From Cytospora piceicola (lineage: Eukaryota > Ascomycota > Sordariomycetes > Diaporthales > Cytosporaceae): a stretch of 64,000 nucleotides of DNA. A program made the position numbers and the translations under genes. The notes beneath the pieces are model-generated. The model saw nothing but the letters and a program-made list of their open reading frames with translations. It was not told where the DNA came from and did not search any database. Shown one piece after another: positions 11,382 to 22,218 of this stretch (positions are counted from its first letter, which is position 1; each line of letters opens with the position of its first letter). The stretch covers positions 62,001 to 126,000 of the forward strand of contig JALQBC010000016.1 of NCBI GenBank assembly GCA_023375675.1, read 5' to 3'.

Positions 11382-12171
11382 AGCAGGCTGAACATGCTAT
11401 TGAGTGGAAGGGTGCGATGGCCGGGTTGGTTCTTTCGTGTATATGATAGTTGCTTGGGACATTTTGTTATAGATAGTTAAGTGTTAAGCAAGGCGATGAT
11501 CTGTCCATCCAATATACCATGGCTTGAATACCTAGGTTTTGACATGTGCCTCCCAGAGTGTTTCAGTCCCTCCCCGAAAGATACCCTAACCCTCTCTTTT
11601 CACCTTATCTTTCATATCCTTTGATGGCCTTTGCAAAGACCATGAATGCTAGGTATGACTCACACGATCTGGTCAAACTGAGAAACAGGCACTTTGTGTA
11701 TAGTTTACAGTTATTGAATTCCAGGATATGTGTTGTTGTCTGACAGAAAGTAAACAAACAGCCTTGAGGCCTGAAGCCTAAGGGAAGCAAAGGAAAAGGG
11801 TGTAATTAAGTGAAGGAAGTAACCCCGACGTACATATGTAAGCCAACATAACAATGAAAGCCATCATGAATCTTACAACATAAAGATGTATTCCTTGATC
11901 TATCAGAGCTCAGTAAGATAGTAAAGCGCTGTGACATTGCCAATTCCGAGATATGATTGTTTTTCTTGTGCCCCACTATTAGTGTAGAGACGTGTTTAAC
12001 TTTGTCAAGGAACACGGCATCCAGACGCGTCTTTGCTCACTCCTTTGTAAGGCAAGAAGAACAACCAGTTGATAGCTTCATTTCTGCCTGAAACTCCTAC
12101 CTTCAAAACACATATAATACTATTCTGACCTATTCTCTGATCCCTCATATGAATACTCAAGACCAGTAGCC
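11382..12171. other. intergenic
   Basis: The first part is the 3' flank of the AA9 gene and the rest is AT-richer sequence with no motif-bearing frame. A CACATATAATAC stretch lies about 60 bp upstream of the pseudogene start. Confidence 0.4.
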
Positions 12172-14346
12172 ATGGCCATCAACGATACTCAGAACGAGAC
12201 TTCCAAGATGTCATCCGACCCCGCTCAACAGCTAATCCCAAAGACCGCCAACTTCATACAGTCCGAGAACCATCGAGATCTGCTGGATATCGTCGGCTGC
12301 TTTCGCCCCCAAGACCAGCGACCGTGGCAACATTGGGAAGATCATCGAGTCGGCAAAGAGCGTCATGGGACTCTCTGGAGAAGGCGCCAAAGTCTTCAGT
12401 ACGGATGTGCTACGAATTGAACTCGTTTCGCCAGACCAGCCCAATCTGACCATCGTCGATCTGCCCGGTCTGTTTGGAGCATCTGACAAGAACCAAACAG
12501 ACGAGGACTCTGAAATGGTCCAGAACCTGGTCACTTCTTACATGAAACAACGTCGCAGTATCATACTCGCCGTGGTCGCGGCCGACAACGCTTTCGCAAA
12601 TCAGCCGGTAACCAAATTCGCCCGTGACATCGATCCATCGGGCACTAGAACCCTCGGTCTCCTCACCAAGCCTGACAAGATCGACAAGGCTCTGACAGCG
12701 AGCGGTACTACGTCGAGCTTGCACAGAACAGAAATGTCCAGTTGACGCTGGGCTGGCACATCCTGCGCAACAAAGGTTTCGACACCCTTGAAGACACGCC
12801 TGAGCAGCGTGACGAGCGAGAGCTCTCATTCTTCGCCGAGTCGGCCTGGAGCGAGCTGGACCCCAGACATCTTGGTGCTGAAAACCTACGGGAGAGGCTG
12901 CGAGAAGTTCTCTGGAACCAAATTCGCCGTGGGCTCCCAGGAGTCAAGTTGGACGTTCAGACGGGCATCGCAGATTGCCAGGTCAAGTTGGCCCAGCTTG
13001 GCTCCGCGAGGGATAGCTTGAGGGACAAGCAGAAGTATCTCCTGCACATCAGCACTCGCCTCACGAAACTCATCAGAGCCGGTATCGACGGTGTCTATGC
13101 TCATCGCTTCTTTGAATCTTACCCCGGCCAACAGGATGCTTTTGAACGTCGACTTCGGGCAAATGTGCAGAAGATTCTCGCGGAATACTCGGCCGAGATG
13201 ACCGCAGATGGTCACGCCCTGGAAATCGTGGAGGATGACCTGAAGCCTAAGCGGAAGTCCGACTACGTATACCGGGAGAGTTATCTCAAGACTGTGAAAA
13301 TCGCAATGGAGGAGTGCCGGGGACGTGAGCTTCCTGTGACATACGTAAGTGGAGTGAATACGGCAACATGCTTGTCTCGTGGTTGAAAAGTCGCTGACAA
13401 ATGAATAGAACCCCCTTGTCGTCGGTGACTTGTTCGGTCGCCAATGCAAGCCTTGGCAAGCCATCTCTCAGAAGCTCGTCGAATGGATCCATGAGGCGGC
13501 GGCCATCACCTTCAGCAAGCTCCTGTCCGAGATCTGTGATGCGAACACCAAAGGACGTCTGATGAAGGGAATTATTCAGCCTGCCTTGTACAAGCTTCGC
13601 CAGAGCCTCAAAGATACAGTTGTGGAGCTGTTGGAACCGCATCTTTCTATCCATCCCATCACCTACAACGAATCTCTGGCGGATTCGGTTCAAAAAACTC
13701 AAGCCGACCGCCACAAGCGAAAGTTCGATGCTACAGCTCGCTCAATCGTTCAGGTAGACACAGACACAGCAAACAGTTTGCCGTACGACAAGGTTGCCCT
13801 GCGAATCCTGTTAACCTCCTTGCTGAAGGTGACTGAGCCCAACCCGAGAGAGTACGCCGCCTCTCTCTGTGCAGATGTCTCTGCGGCATATTACAAGGTG
13901 CGCACCCTCCGGTTAACCTGAAGAAAACAAAAAGCACGTTCTAATAGTTGTACTATTTAGGTCGCGCTGAAGAAGTTCGTCGACGACGTGAGCGTCAACG
14001 CTGTCGAGACATGCCTCATTCAACAACTGCCTGATGTGTAAGTAGTCCTCCTCAGCCATCCTTCTGGCATCCATCCAAACACCTCTACCCCAAACAGCGC
14101 CACACTGCTACAATACCCCTGTCAACTCAGCACAGTGAAAGGCTAACATGTGATGCTGCTAGTTTCTCCCCGGAGATTGTGTGGGACCTGGAAGATGACC
14201 AGATCGACTCTCTTGGCGCTGAGGATGACAATACTATGAAGGACCGAGCCGACTTACAGGAGAAACTGCGAGTGCTTGAGGATGGCTTGAAGGAGCTCGA
14301 CGCTTTCACTGCTCGACCTGACTCGTCCACCCGCCTTTCCGTTTGA
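12172..14346 (+). pseudogene. dynamin/Mx-like GTPase pseudogene lacking the P-loop segment
   Basis: The sequence follows fungal Mx-like dynamin GTPases along almost its whole length: an N-terminal lead ending in LLDIV, the G3 motif DLPGLF, the G4 motif TKPD, the stalk block (ELPVTY then NPLVVGDLFGRQCKPW) and a C-terminal GED-like helix. Two lesions break it. At about 12292-12312 the frame passes straight from LLDIV to the segment before KIIESAKSVMG, so roughly 100 residues with the G1 P-loop (GxxxxGKS) and G2 Thr are missing and the frame shifts. At about 12687 one base is missing in AAGG, shifting the frame back. Introns downstream are intact: 13345-13408, 13898-13960 and 14038-14162. No short intron can repair either break. 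The downstream splice sites and frame are well preserved, which suggests recent inactivation. Confidence 0.82.
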
Positions 14347-14881
14347 GTTCACACATTGGATGTGCAGATAACGGTAGCAGGCTGGAAAATCTTATGACCA
14401 GTATGGTAGAGCCGTGCACAGATCGAAACCCTTCATCGCCGGTGACAACAGATCGTTGTCGCAACGAGCGCTAGTGGGTCATGTAATCTGCAGTCAATTT
14501 TGACAAAAAAGGTGACCCCTGCCCTATGGTATTAGCTAGGGGGTGACAAGTGCCCCCCAGACCCTCACCTCTATGTGTGGATGTGAATATAGCCTAGTTT
14601 GGAACGTACGTAGCGCGGTAGCATGGGTGCACCAACTGCTGCAAGCCACTCTTGGCCTGCCTGGATCTCGATTGACATAGGCTGTTCTATCTCTGCCTTG
14701 CCAGTCCAAACACCGAGCTGGTTAGGGTGCCCAGTTCCTCAGCTGACGCCGACATATTATTGTAGTCTCGCCATAAGGGGAAGTGAAACATGCTCGGCCA
14801 ATTCTGCATATGTCGTGGAAAGACGGAGGCCTATCATTCAGCTTTGCATGACTTGGTAACATCGCCAAGCATCCATTTGCA

Positions 14882-15622
14882 CTCTTTGAACCAGGCCACT
14901 TCAACATTGGCGCTGAGCTCACCAACGATGTGGTAGCGTTGTGCTCCGAGGATTCTATATATGTTGCTGGGGTTCTCCTCTCCCGAGGTCAGACCCAACT
15001 GCCGAGGATTTGGGTATGACCATTCAAAATCTTGTCGGAAATGTTGGGCATCCAGGCATGGTTTTTATGGTAGCACCAACCGAGCCTCAGATACGGGAGA
15101 CTGGGTACGATGCACGTCTGGTGAGACACCTTTTTGTATGATGGAAGCCGTACATATGCGTCTAAGAGGACATCGATGCACTTGTCATTCACAAGCTGGG
15201 AGGCACCTCTCGACTGGGACAATACAGGAGAAATCGACCAGCAGATCTTTCTCGCCGAGTCAGTCATATCGGTACAAGACAACGGCAAATGGGTAGCGGA
15301 TTTGGAAGTCCTTTCATTGGAGGAAAATGGGATCGAAATACTCAGATTCCCTTGTGGTTGCGAGGAAGGCCAACGACCATCGGTCCCTGACATTGCCGCC
15401 TTGGACTCTTGGGGAGAGCTGCTTGACCCGCCATCTTCTACTGCAGTGGTTCGAGCCAGCGGAAACTGGGTGGCGCGGTTTGCGACCGTCGTCGTCTTAG
15501 TGCAAAAAGAGCTGGGCCATACCCTCGTCATCACGGAAGACGAGAACGTGTGCTGGAGGTGCCTGATTGAAGACTATGCAGAACTGGAGCAATTGCATTT
15601 GTTCATTGTGAATCAGGGATAG
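14882..15622 (+). pseudogene. decayed fungal conserved gene, multiple frameshifts
   Basis: Three consecutive segments in alternating frames read as one protein: 14882-15019 (HFNIGAELTND, SEDSIYVAGVLL), about 14990-15141 (TAEDLGMTIQNLVGNVGHPG) and 15134-15622 (SMHLSFTSWEAPLDWDN to the stop). The overlaps between frames are too short for introns, so at least two frameshifts are present, one near 14990 and one at the T-run 15131-15136. Degraded similarity may extend upstream to about 14620. The pattern (low-complexity-free, beta-rich, ending in NVCWRCLIEDYA) resembles a family of long uncharacterised fungal proteins, but I cannot name it. It lies next to the broken Mx-like gene, so the two may share one decay history. 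A short open frame at 15665-15907 could be a further fragment. Confidence 0.6.
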
Positions 15623-16474
15623 CAAATATTGAGGTATAGGTCATAGCTTCAGTCATAGGATGTCATGCGCAAAGGGGCAGTCTATCGAATTGAGCAGAAT
15701 GGACCCACCACTGGCGGTTGTTGGCATGTACCCGTGGATACAGTAGGAATTACAGGTGGCTGGGTTGAACTCCCTCTGCCAGTGACACAATTCTACGTCT
15801 TATCTATCCAAGACCCGCATTATGATAGAGAACATGATGACTTTGGAATCGTGTATGAAAACTCTGGAGTTGATGAGAATAAAAGCAATGTTGACAGGCT
15901 TATGTGATAGTCACATCTTCCTGGCTTCCAAAATGAGCCAATGTGGCGAATTCCATGTAAGATGATTGGCTCCCCTGATGAGGGTTAGGGCATCTAACAA
16001 TTGAAGGGCGAGAACACCAGCCCCCCTTATTAACTTATTATTCTAGCAGGGGCACCTACACTCCACCAAGATGCGCTGTTTGATTTCATGCAATCGTGCT
16101 CAGTCTGCGAAACGTAGTTCCAGACGTGCTATGGCTTTAAAACAGTTATGTGGACTGTCTTGTACAGTTTCAACACTTGGCACATATTGTCACTAGTCAG
16201 TGCAACTATATGGAGCAGCTGAGAAACAGGATCGTATGCACCAAGGCTGGTTAGACCCAGTCACACTGCATGTATGCGGCGCTTATGCACCTCTGTCAGG
16301 CTGTGTGATATCTGCAGGAACAAACACAGCATTCCCGAGTTCGCTGGGTAGCAATCAGTGATCTTCCCCTCACTCATTGCTCCCCAATCTGCAATTAGAT
16401 GCTCATCGGAACAAGTACCACACACTATCTCACTGACCGTTACCACCCACATACCCGAATACATACCCGGCAAG
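15623..16474. other. intergenic, possibly with gene debris
   Basis: An open frame at 15665-15907 (80 residues, ATG start) has no recognisable motif and sits downstream of a decayed gene. The remainder is AT-richer sequence plus the 5' flank of the phosphatase-like gene. Confidence 0.35.
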
Positions 16475-17704
16475 ATGGCCGGCCCGGTCTCCACGACCTG
16501 GTTCGATCTTTTCGAACAGAACCAAGCCTTGAATGCCGAGTCAAGCCTCGAGAGCTACGAGGCCCTCAACAAGCTCGACGCCATACCCAGCCTCAGCTTC
16601 CTGAAAGACCTCATCTGGGAAGAAATCCGGACATGGGTCGCGAACAACACGGACCCCATGTCGGCGGTCCGCCACCCTGACCTCCTCGACAGCCCGGGCC
16701 GCGTCTTCATCGGCGGCATGAATCACGCCCTCAACGACGACACCCTCGCCGAGCACAACATCACTGCCGTCATCAGCATCCACCCCAAGGACCTCCTCGC
16801 GTGGCACCCGACCAACACCTCGTACGGCCTGCGCCGCTTCCAGGCCCCGCCGGACGGCCCGCCCTCCTCCTCCTGCCCCGTGAAGCACCACCTCATGATC
16901 CCGCTCGAGGACAAGTCCAACGCCGACCTGATGGAGCACTTCGGGCAGACGCACGACTTCCTGCAGTCGCACCTGCGCGAGGGCCGCAACGTCCTCGTCC
17001 ACTGCAAGTCCGGCCGGTCGCGCTCCGTGGCCGTGGTCATCGCGTACCTGCAGCGGAAGCACTACGAGGGCGCGGTGCGCCCGCGGGCGGGCCCCGCCCT
17101 CCCGCCGGACGAGGCCCTCGGGGAGATGGCCGCGTACCGCGAGGAGGTCACCGAGAGCATCCGGCGGGAGCGGCTGCCCGTCAAGATCATCATGGAGCGC
17201 TTCGAGGCGCTGCTGCAGCTGTACGACCTGCAGCTCCTCGGGCACCCGGCATACGCGCGGGAGCGCGTGGATGGCTTCCCTGAGCCGTCGGCGGGCGGGG
17301 AGGAGAAGGCGGGCTCGCGGGCGGCGGGGCCGCAGGCAGCCGGGACGCAGAGTACGGGGTCCCAGGCGCCGAGCTCGCGGGCGGTGGGGCCCGAGGCCAC
17401 GGGGTCGCAATCGTCTACTGGGAGGAAACGGGTCAGGAAGAATGGCGGCGCTGCGGTGCTTAAGATTTGTATTGCCATCGTGTTCTTCAAGCACAGCCAG
17501 AAGCCGCCGGTCTCTGTGGTTGAGCGGTTGTTTGAGATCTATGATGACTACTTTTACAAGTTGGAGGGTGCTGAGCATAACGGCATTTCGTATGGGGAGT
17601 CTGGTCACACTCATCGTGGGATCTGTGCATTCTATGACAAGTTTGCTGATGAGTTTGGCTACGAGTCGCCCTCTGTCGTTTCCCTGTTTTCCTCTGACAA
17701 CTAA
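16475..17704 (+). CDS. dual-specificity-phosphatase-like protein
   Basis: The product (409 residues, single exon) carries the protein tyrosine phosphatase signature HCxxGxxRS as HCKSGRSRS, with the nucleophile at Cys177 and the following helix VAVVIAYLQRKHY. This is the atypical DUSP fold: substrates are usually phospho-Tyr/Ser/Thr proteins, but the target here is unknown. The start at 16475 (CAAGATGG) is preferred over an in-frame upstream codon because of context. After the catalytic domain come a charged helix (about 215-260), a 60-residue Gly/Ser/Ala-rich segment of GSQ/GPQ-like repeats ending in RKRVRKNG, and a C-terminal domain of about 85 residues containing KICIAIVFFKH and many aromatics. 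DNA from about 16760 to 17430 is markedly more GC-rich than its flanks, which creates long shadow frames. Confidence 0.8.
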   Translation: MAGPVSTTWFDLFEQNQALNAESSLESYEALNKLDAIPSLSFLKDLIWEEIRTWVANNTDPMSAVRHPDLLDSPGRVFIGGMNHALNDDTLAEHNITAVISIHPKDLLAWHPTNTSYGLRRFQAPPDGPPSSSCPVKHHLMIPLEDKSNADLMEHFGQTHDFLQSHLREGRNVLVHCKSGRSRSVAVVIAYLQRKHYEGAVRPRAGPALPPDEALGEMAAYREEVTESIRRERLPVKIIMERFEALLQLYDLQLLGHPAYARERVDGFPEPSAGGEEKAGSRAAGPQAAGTQSTGSQAPSSRAVGPEATGSQSSTGRKRVRKNGGAAVLKICIAIVFFKHSQKPPVSVVERLFEIYDDYFYKLEGAEHNGISYGESGHTHRGICAFYDKFADEFGYESPSVVSLFSSDN

Positions 17705-18152
17705 GACATCAGGTTGGTGGTAGCAGAGGCTGTTGACACATTCCTCGATGGTCGTTACTGGTTGCGATGTTTAGGAGGATTGCCAGAGTTACCCACTCAA
17801 GTACCTAGGCTTAAGTACTTATGTACCTAGCCAACTACGTCGGTGATCCTGACTCCATGGGCATTCTTACACAGAAATGTTTGGCTTACACAGCTATGAT
17901 GAGATACCTCACCCGAAACGTTCGATCTAACATAGTAAATAACCATCCTAGGAGTTCGAGGACAGACATTGTGGTACCAAATCATTCGCAATTTGTGTAT
18001 TTGTTTTCCGCGGCCTAAACGAAATGGGTGTTGAGTGAATGCCTAACTAAGCCTCGCAATGAAACGAAACGCAAAACAATCAACCCTGAATGAGCCAAAC
18101 GACCACCGGTTGCACTGCCCAGCCAACAGACATATCCCAGATCGGTCGCAAT
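17705..18152. other. intergenic with CCTAGG/CTTAAG-type short repeats
   Basis: This is the region between two convergent genes. Around 17800-17831 short palindromic words (GTACCTAGGC, CTTAAGTAC, GTACCTAG) cluster. Nothing coding is evident. Confidence 0.45.
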
Positions 18153-19145
18153 TCACTGAGAACCTTCTCCAAGTCTGATGATGAGATTCACGAGAAGCAC
18201 CAGAGCAACCAATTTCAGTACAGTTCTCTCCGCGGCCAAGGCGTTTGCGCCACGGACATACCAAGGTCTTCGGGGCTTCTTGACCGGGCCATACAACTCT
18301 TCATGATCTGACACCTTTCGATCTCGTAGGATCTCAAGTCGAAGCCTCTCGATCTCCAGCTTTTTCAGAGCCAGTGTGTACTCGTTTTCGGCCTGCTGGC
18401 GCTCATTGTTGATCTTTGTCATCGCCTGTGTGAACTCGTTGTTGCCCTGGTGGAGATCGTTATGGAGCCTCTCGTGCTCGAGGCCAAACCGTACCATCTC
18501 GCATTCGAATGCAAGACTCATTGCATTCAACTCGTGTTGGCGGCGGTCTGTGTTGTCGTTCAACACCTCCATCTGGACGGAGGCCGCTTCCCTGCGCAAT
18601 GAACTCTCATAATGCCAGAGAGACAGAAGCTCACTGGTTTCCATACCAGCAATCCCCGTTTGGGAGCCCATGGACCGATTCACGATTTCCGGGAAAACAA
18701 CCGAAGTGGAAGTGTAGTCCTGTAGAAATCAAGTTAGGCCTTGTTTCGACGTGTGCAACCAGTGAGGGCGTGTTGATAATACTTACCCATACGCCCGGAG
18801 AGCCAGGGAATGCAAGACTGGGTCTAGGAAGGGGGGTTGGTGAAGACGAGGGGCTGCTTGATACGTTGGGAGACCTGCCCATTCCAGTATCCTGTACAAA
18901 GTAATCCAGTTAGCAAGAAGGCCTTGATGGTTAACCAAGCCAACTCATCCAGAGCCCCCCCAGCGCTGTCTTCTGACAGCTACACACCACAGCACCTTGA
19001 GAGGCGGAGCCAACTAAGCTGGCACTGAATAGGAACAAAAATGATCTGGACTTACGTTTTGGTCTGGAGAAGCGGTTTGGCGCTGAGTGGGAGTCGGATC
19101 AAGCGTGAAGGACGTTGAGCCTGCGAGATTGTCAAAATTCGACAT
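18153..19145 (-). CDS. coiled-coil protein with C-terminal membrane anchor (paralogue-like copy 1)
   Basis: Three exons join in phase on the minus strand: 19145-19056 (30 codons), 18891-18787 (35 codons) and 18719-18153, giving 253 residues; donors are GTAAGT and acceptors are CAG. The N-terminal third is Ser/Pro/Thr-rich and likely disordered. Residues about 85-200 form a continuous charged helix (RRQHELNAMSLAFECEM, EYTLALKKLEIERLRLEIL) with coiled-coil character. The C-terminus is basic (KKPRRPW), then a hydrophobic segment LKLVALVLLVNLIIRL close to the end. This looks like a tail-anchored membrane protein with a cytosolic coiled coil. I do not recognise the family. A gene with the same architecture and orientation lies 1.6 kb upstream (20779-22218). 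Confidence 0.7.
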
Positions 19146-20778
19146 GGTTGATTACTACCAAGGTGATCAATCGCCTGCAACGGGAAGTTAGCTTCCGCCG
19201 TAACGAAATGGGACAAGTTAGGTGTCGAAAGGGGAACTCTCGCCTAGGGGAACAGAACGAATGAGGATTATTCAAGTGGTGTTTCGCGAATTGAGATAGT
19301 ATGGGACACGAAACCAGATAGAATAGAGAGCGAGAAGTTAGGAGGTGGGATGGCAAATAGTTTGGCTGAAGAGTGCAGATGAAGAAGAGGTGAAGTGATG
19401 GTTAACGCGTTTGGGGGGGGGGGGGGCTTAGAAGACCAAGACGAGAGACGAAATGAAACTTTGAAAGAGAGTAATGATAACATACCTGATAGATTGAGGG
19501 GCTGTGTTGCAGAATAAGTCTCTGCTTGCTCAAGTGCGGCCCGTGGGAAGGTTGCGACTTGGATGCAACTTGGAAAATAGGTTGTTCGGAGGCTGGTGGA
19601 AAGTAAAGTTGACATGCTGCTATATAGCACTACAATACCTGCCGAGGTCCACCTTGACCTCATCTCAGTGCTTGAAGGAGGTGGATTGGTCAAAGCTGGG
19701 TAAGTACCTAAGTACCTATTTACCTACCTACCTACCTAAGTACTCAAGTAGGTACTCAGGTGTGGTCTGCGCGGCTCAGGGAAGAGTCTGGAAGATCCCT
19801 GGAGGCCCTACTTACCTGGTACTTAAGTGCCTAGCTAGGTGCTTATATACCTACTAAGTAGTTAGGCACACTATCAATCCAGCTTCTGTATCTGGCCAGG
19901 CGATGGGTATTGGCTTCAGGGTTACAAGTTTTCTCTGACAGATCCGAAGAAAGGTGTACTGGCGCATCAATGAAACCATTATCAACTTGAGAAGATGCTG
20001 CTACGTAAATCATTCGCTGTTCGTAGCCAGTCAACCGTAAATAAGACATACAAGTTGGTTACTCTCGCGAGGCTAGACGACTATGCTGGGCATGCAGATT
20101 ACCAGATGGCCAGCTCTATGTTTCTAATAACAATCTCATCGGGGTCTTGGTATCCCCACTACATGCTTCATGGTGACTTCCACCGTTCAGACCTCGAAGC
20201 TCATACTATGTGTTTGTTCAGAATACTCCATGTAGTGCGGCCTTACTCCCAGTTCTTCCACAAGACAATGACGAGGTTGATCCATGCTCCCTCCATGTAC
20301 GGGAAAGCCTTGCCCCAAGATCTGTCTTCCATGAAACCAGTCAACCTGGTGCCCTGACCCACTTCGCAGCAGCAGCAGGCCTGGGAACTTGTGTTGGTAG
20401 GACCGGAGCAACGTATCGAGGCCCATCATTTTTCTCTACACAATGAGACTGTCGGAGATGTCTGCGACATGTTGCGCATTCCAAGACTCCAAGGTTCCTA
20501 TGACACCCGGTCAACCTTGAACAAGGTCACCATCTCATAGGGACTATGGGACTGTCAATCACTAAATTTAAGGACGCGTCAGTTGTCGCTTGAGGTCATT
20601 GTTGAGGAACCCTATTAGAGACTGTAAGACTTGCACCAGTTTACAAGATCCCATCCTACACGATTTGCCTGTGGCGCATTATCATGCGCTTACCTTGGAC
20701 ACAGTGGTAATATACTCCCACTGAACACGCATGTACAACACAAAACCAACCCTCTCAAACACGTAAACCTGCCAATCC
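19146..20778. other. intergenic with clustered CCTA/AGTAC short repeats
   Basis: It contains a run of 14 G (19413-19426) and a dense cluster of ACCTAAGTACC/TACCTACC words at about 19703-19860, including the near-palindrome around CCTAGCTAGG at 19831-19840. No convincing coding frame is present; the 120-codon frame at 19995-20357 has no motif. Confidence 0.45.
19413..19426 (+). repeat. G homopolymer, 14 bases
   Basis: Fourteen consecutive G lie between a GAAGAAGAGG tract and an intergenic flank. Exact length is likely to be error-prone in sequencing. Confidence 0.85.
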
Positions 20779-22218
20779 TTAATGAGCCCTTGCTCCTAGC
20801 CACTGGACCAGATCCGCCATGCTCCGAACCATATCTGCTATGCTCCGAATCACTATCCATTTGTCGATGACTGTCCAGTTGTCGTCGATCAATTGGCCGA
20901 CGGCATTATTGAACCACTCGCGAGCCTGTTGACTGCAGCAAGACAATAGCCACATGAAGATAGCCCAGAGCAGGGGCTGAATCCAGCCACGCCAACCACG
21001 CTTCTCTCGGGCCTTTGTCTCGATGACTGCAATAGCAACAACTGAAAGGTTCGCCTGTTGATCCACATGGGCCTCAATCTTCTTCAAAGTACAGGCCACC
21101 TCGTCGATTCGAGCTGGAATCTCCTCGATGCAGGCTGGCAGCTCCTCGTTTGGCCTATCAAGCAGCGCTGGTTCGTTCTGCCTCGCATGTTTCCCACGTC
21201 GATTCTCGGTAGCTTTGTTGTCCTTGTCCTTCAACTTCTGTTCGTGATGGATACGAAGCTTCGTCATGGCCAAGTCATGCTGATGTATCTCCTTCAACCT
21301 GTCCAGTTCCAAACTCAAGAGTTGCACTTGAGCACCGATTATGCTCGAGGGGCTCTTGGCGAGAGCTTAGGTTGCTGTTGGTTGCAGTTCCGACATCCGC
21401 AAATGGCGACGGGATAGTAAGAGGGGGCAGGCTCTGGGCACGGGTGAAGGAACCTGGTGTTCGAGGGACCTCCGGGAACTGGTCCGCAAGGGCTCTGTTC
21501 TGGCCATCGATGTTGGGCGCGTCGTAGGCCCTGTCCTAAAGATGTAGATATCCAGGTCAGCAGGAGAACCCAACTGGCAAATCACGTCGATCCATCCGGA
21601 GAGCCCTCAGCTTCGCCTACTGCCGCTTCCTATACTCCAGCACGCCATGAGGGGTCAAGCAGGGCCACCGGGACCCATGTATTTGCTCGTACAGCTCTCG
21701 CCGGGTTGAATACGACGGCCGAATACGTACCACGCAACCTGAGACAAGAACAGATTGCATAGCTGGGGCTGCTCCCTTACGGTGAGATGTATCTGTAGAA
21801 GCATGCATGCCCAAAAGCCAACAACCAGTCCTCGCTGCCACTTCGAGTCACCGAAACTGGCCTGGGGGAGGTCCTGCCCGACCCCAAAGTGAGGGGCGTT
21901 TGGGATAGCGAGAACACTCATGTCCCAACGGCCTGTGGCAGCGATTCCATGGGCTTGGTGGAACACTCTCCCGAGGGCACCTCGAACACTGATCAGGGTA
22001 CGTCCCCCGAGAGATCTTGCATGTGCCCACCGTTTTCCAGCAGTTTGGGCGGCGACAGGTAGAGCGCATCCGGATGAATCGACCCTGAAACAGAAATAGA
22101 AAGAAGTCTGGACTTGCCTCTTCGACTCTTCGAGGGACGGCAGAATACGCTCTGTGATTGGGGTCTGGCTTGGGGTGAGTAGACCGTCTGCGCGGCGCAA
22201 AGCATCTTTGCGAGGCAT
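20779..22218 (-). CDS. coiled-coil protein with C-terminal hydrophobic segment (copy 2; 5' structure unresolved)
   Basis: The certain part is the last exon, up to about 21355 and down to 20779: a charged helix (LELDRLKEIHQHDLAMTKL, then KLKDKDNKATENRRGK), a Cys/Glu-rich helix, a membrane-like segment WIQPLLWAIFMWLLS and an amphipathic tail. Upstream, an acceptor at about 21541 (TGCTGACC branch, CTTTAG) opens a Pro/Ser-rich exon starting DRAYDAPNIDG, and a likely first exon starts at the ATG at 22218 (MPRKDALRRADG). The Pro-rich exon and the helix exon lie in different frames. Only weak donors could join them (for example GTGCCC), so either a non-consensus intron or a frameshift separates them. 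The plan matches the gene at 18153-19145. The function is unknown and the gene could be a pseudogene. Confidence 0.5.

Noticed and set aside
16541..17614. 357-codon minus-strand open frame
   Set aside because: It is a GC-rich shadow of the phosphatase-like gene, with an Arg/Val-rich composition and no motif.
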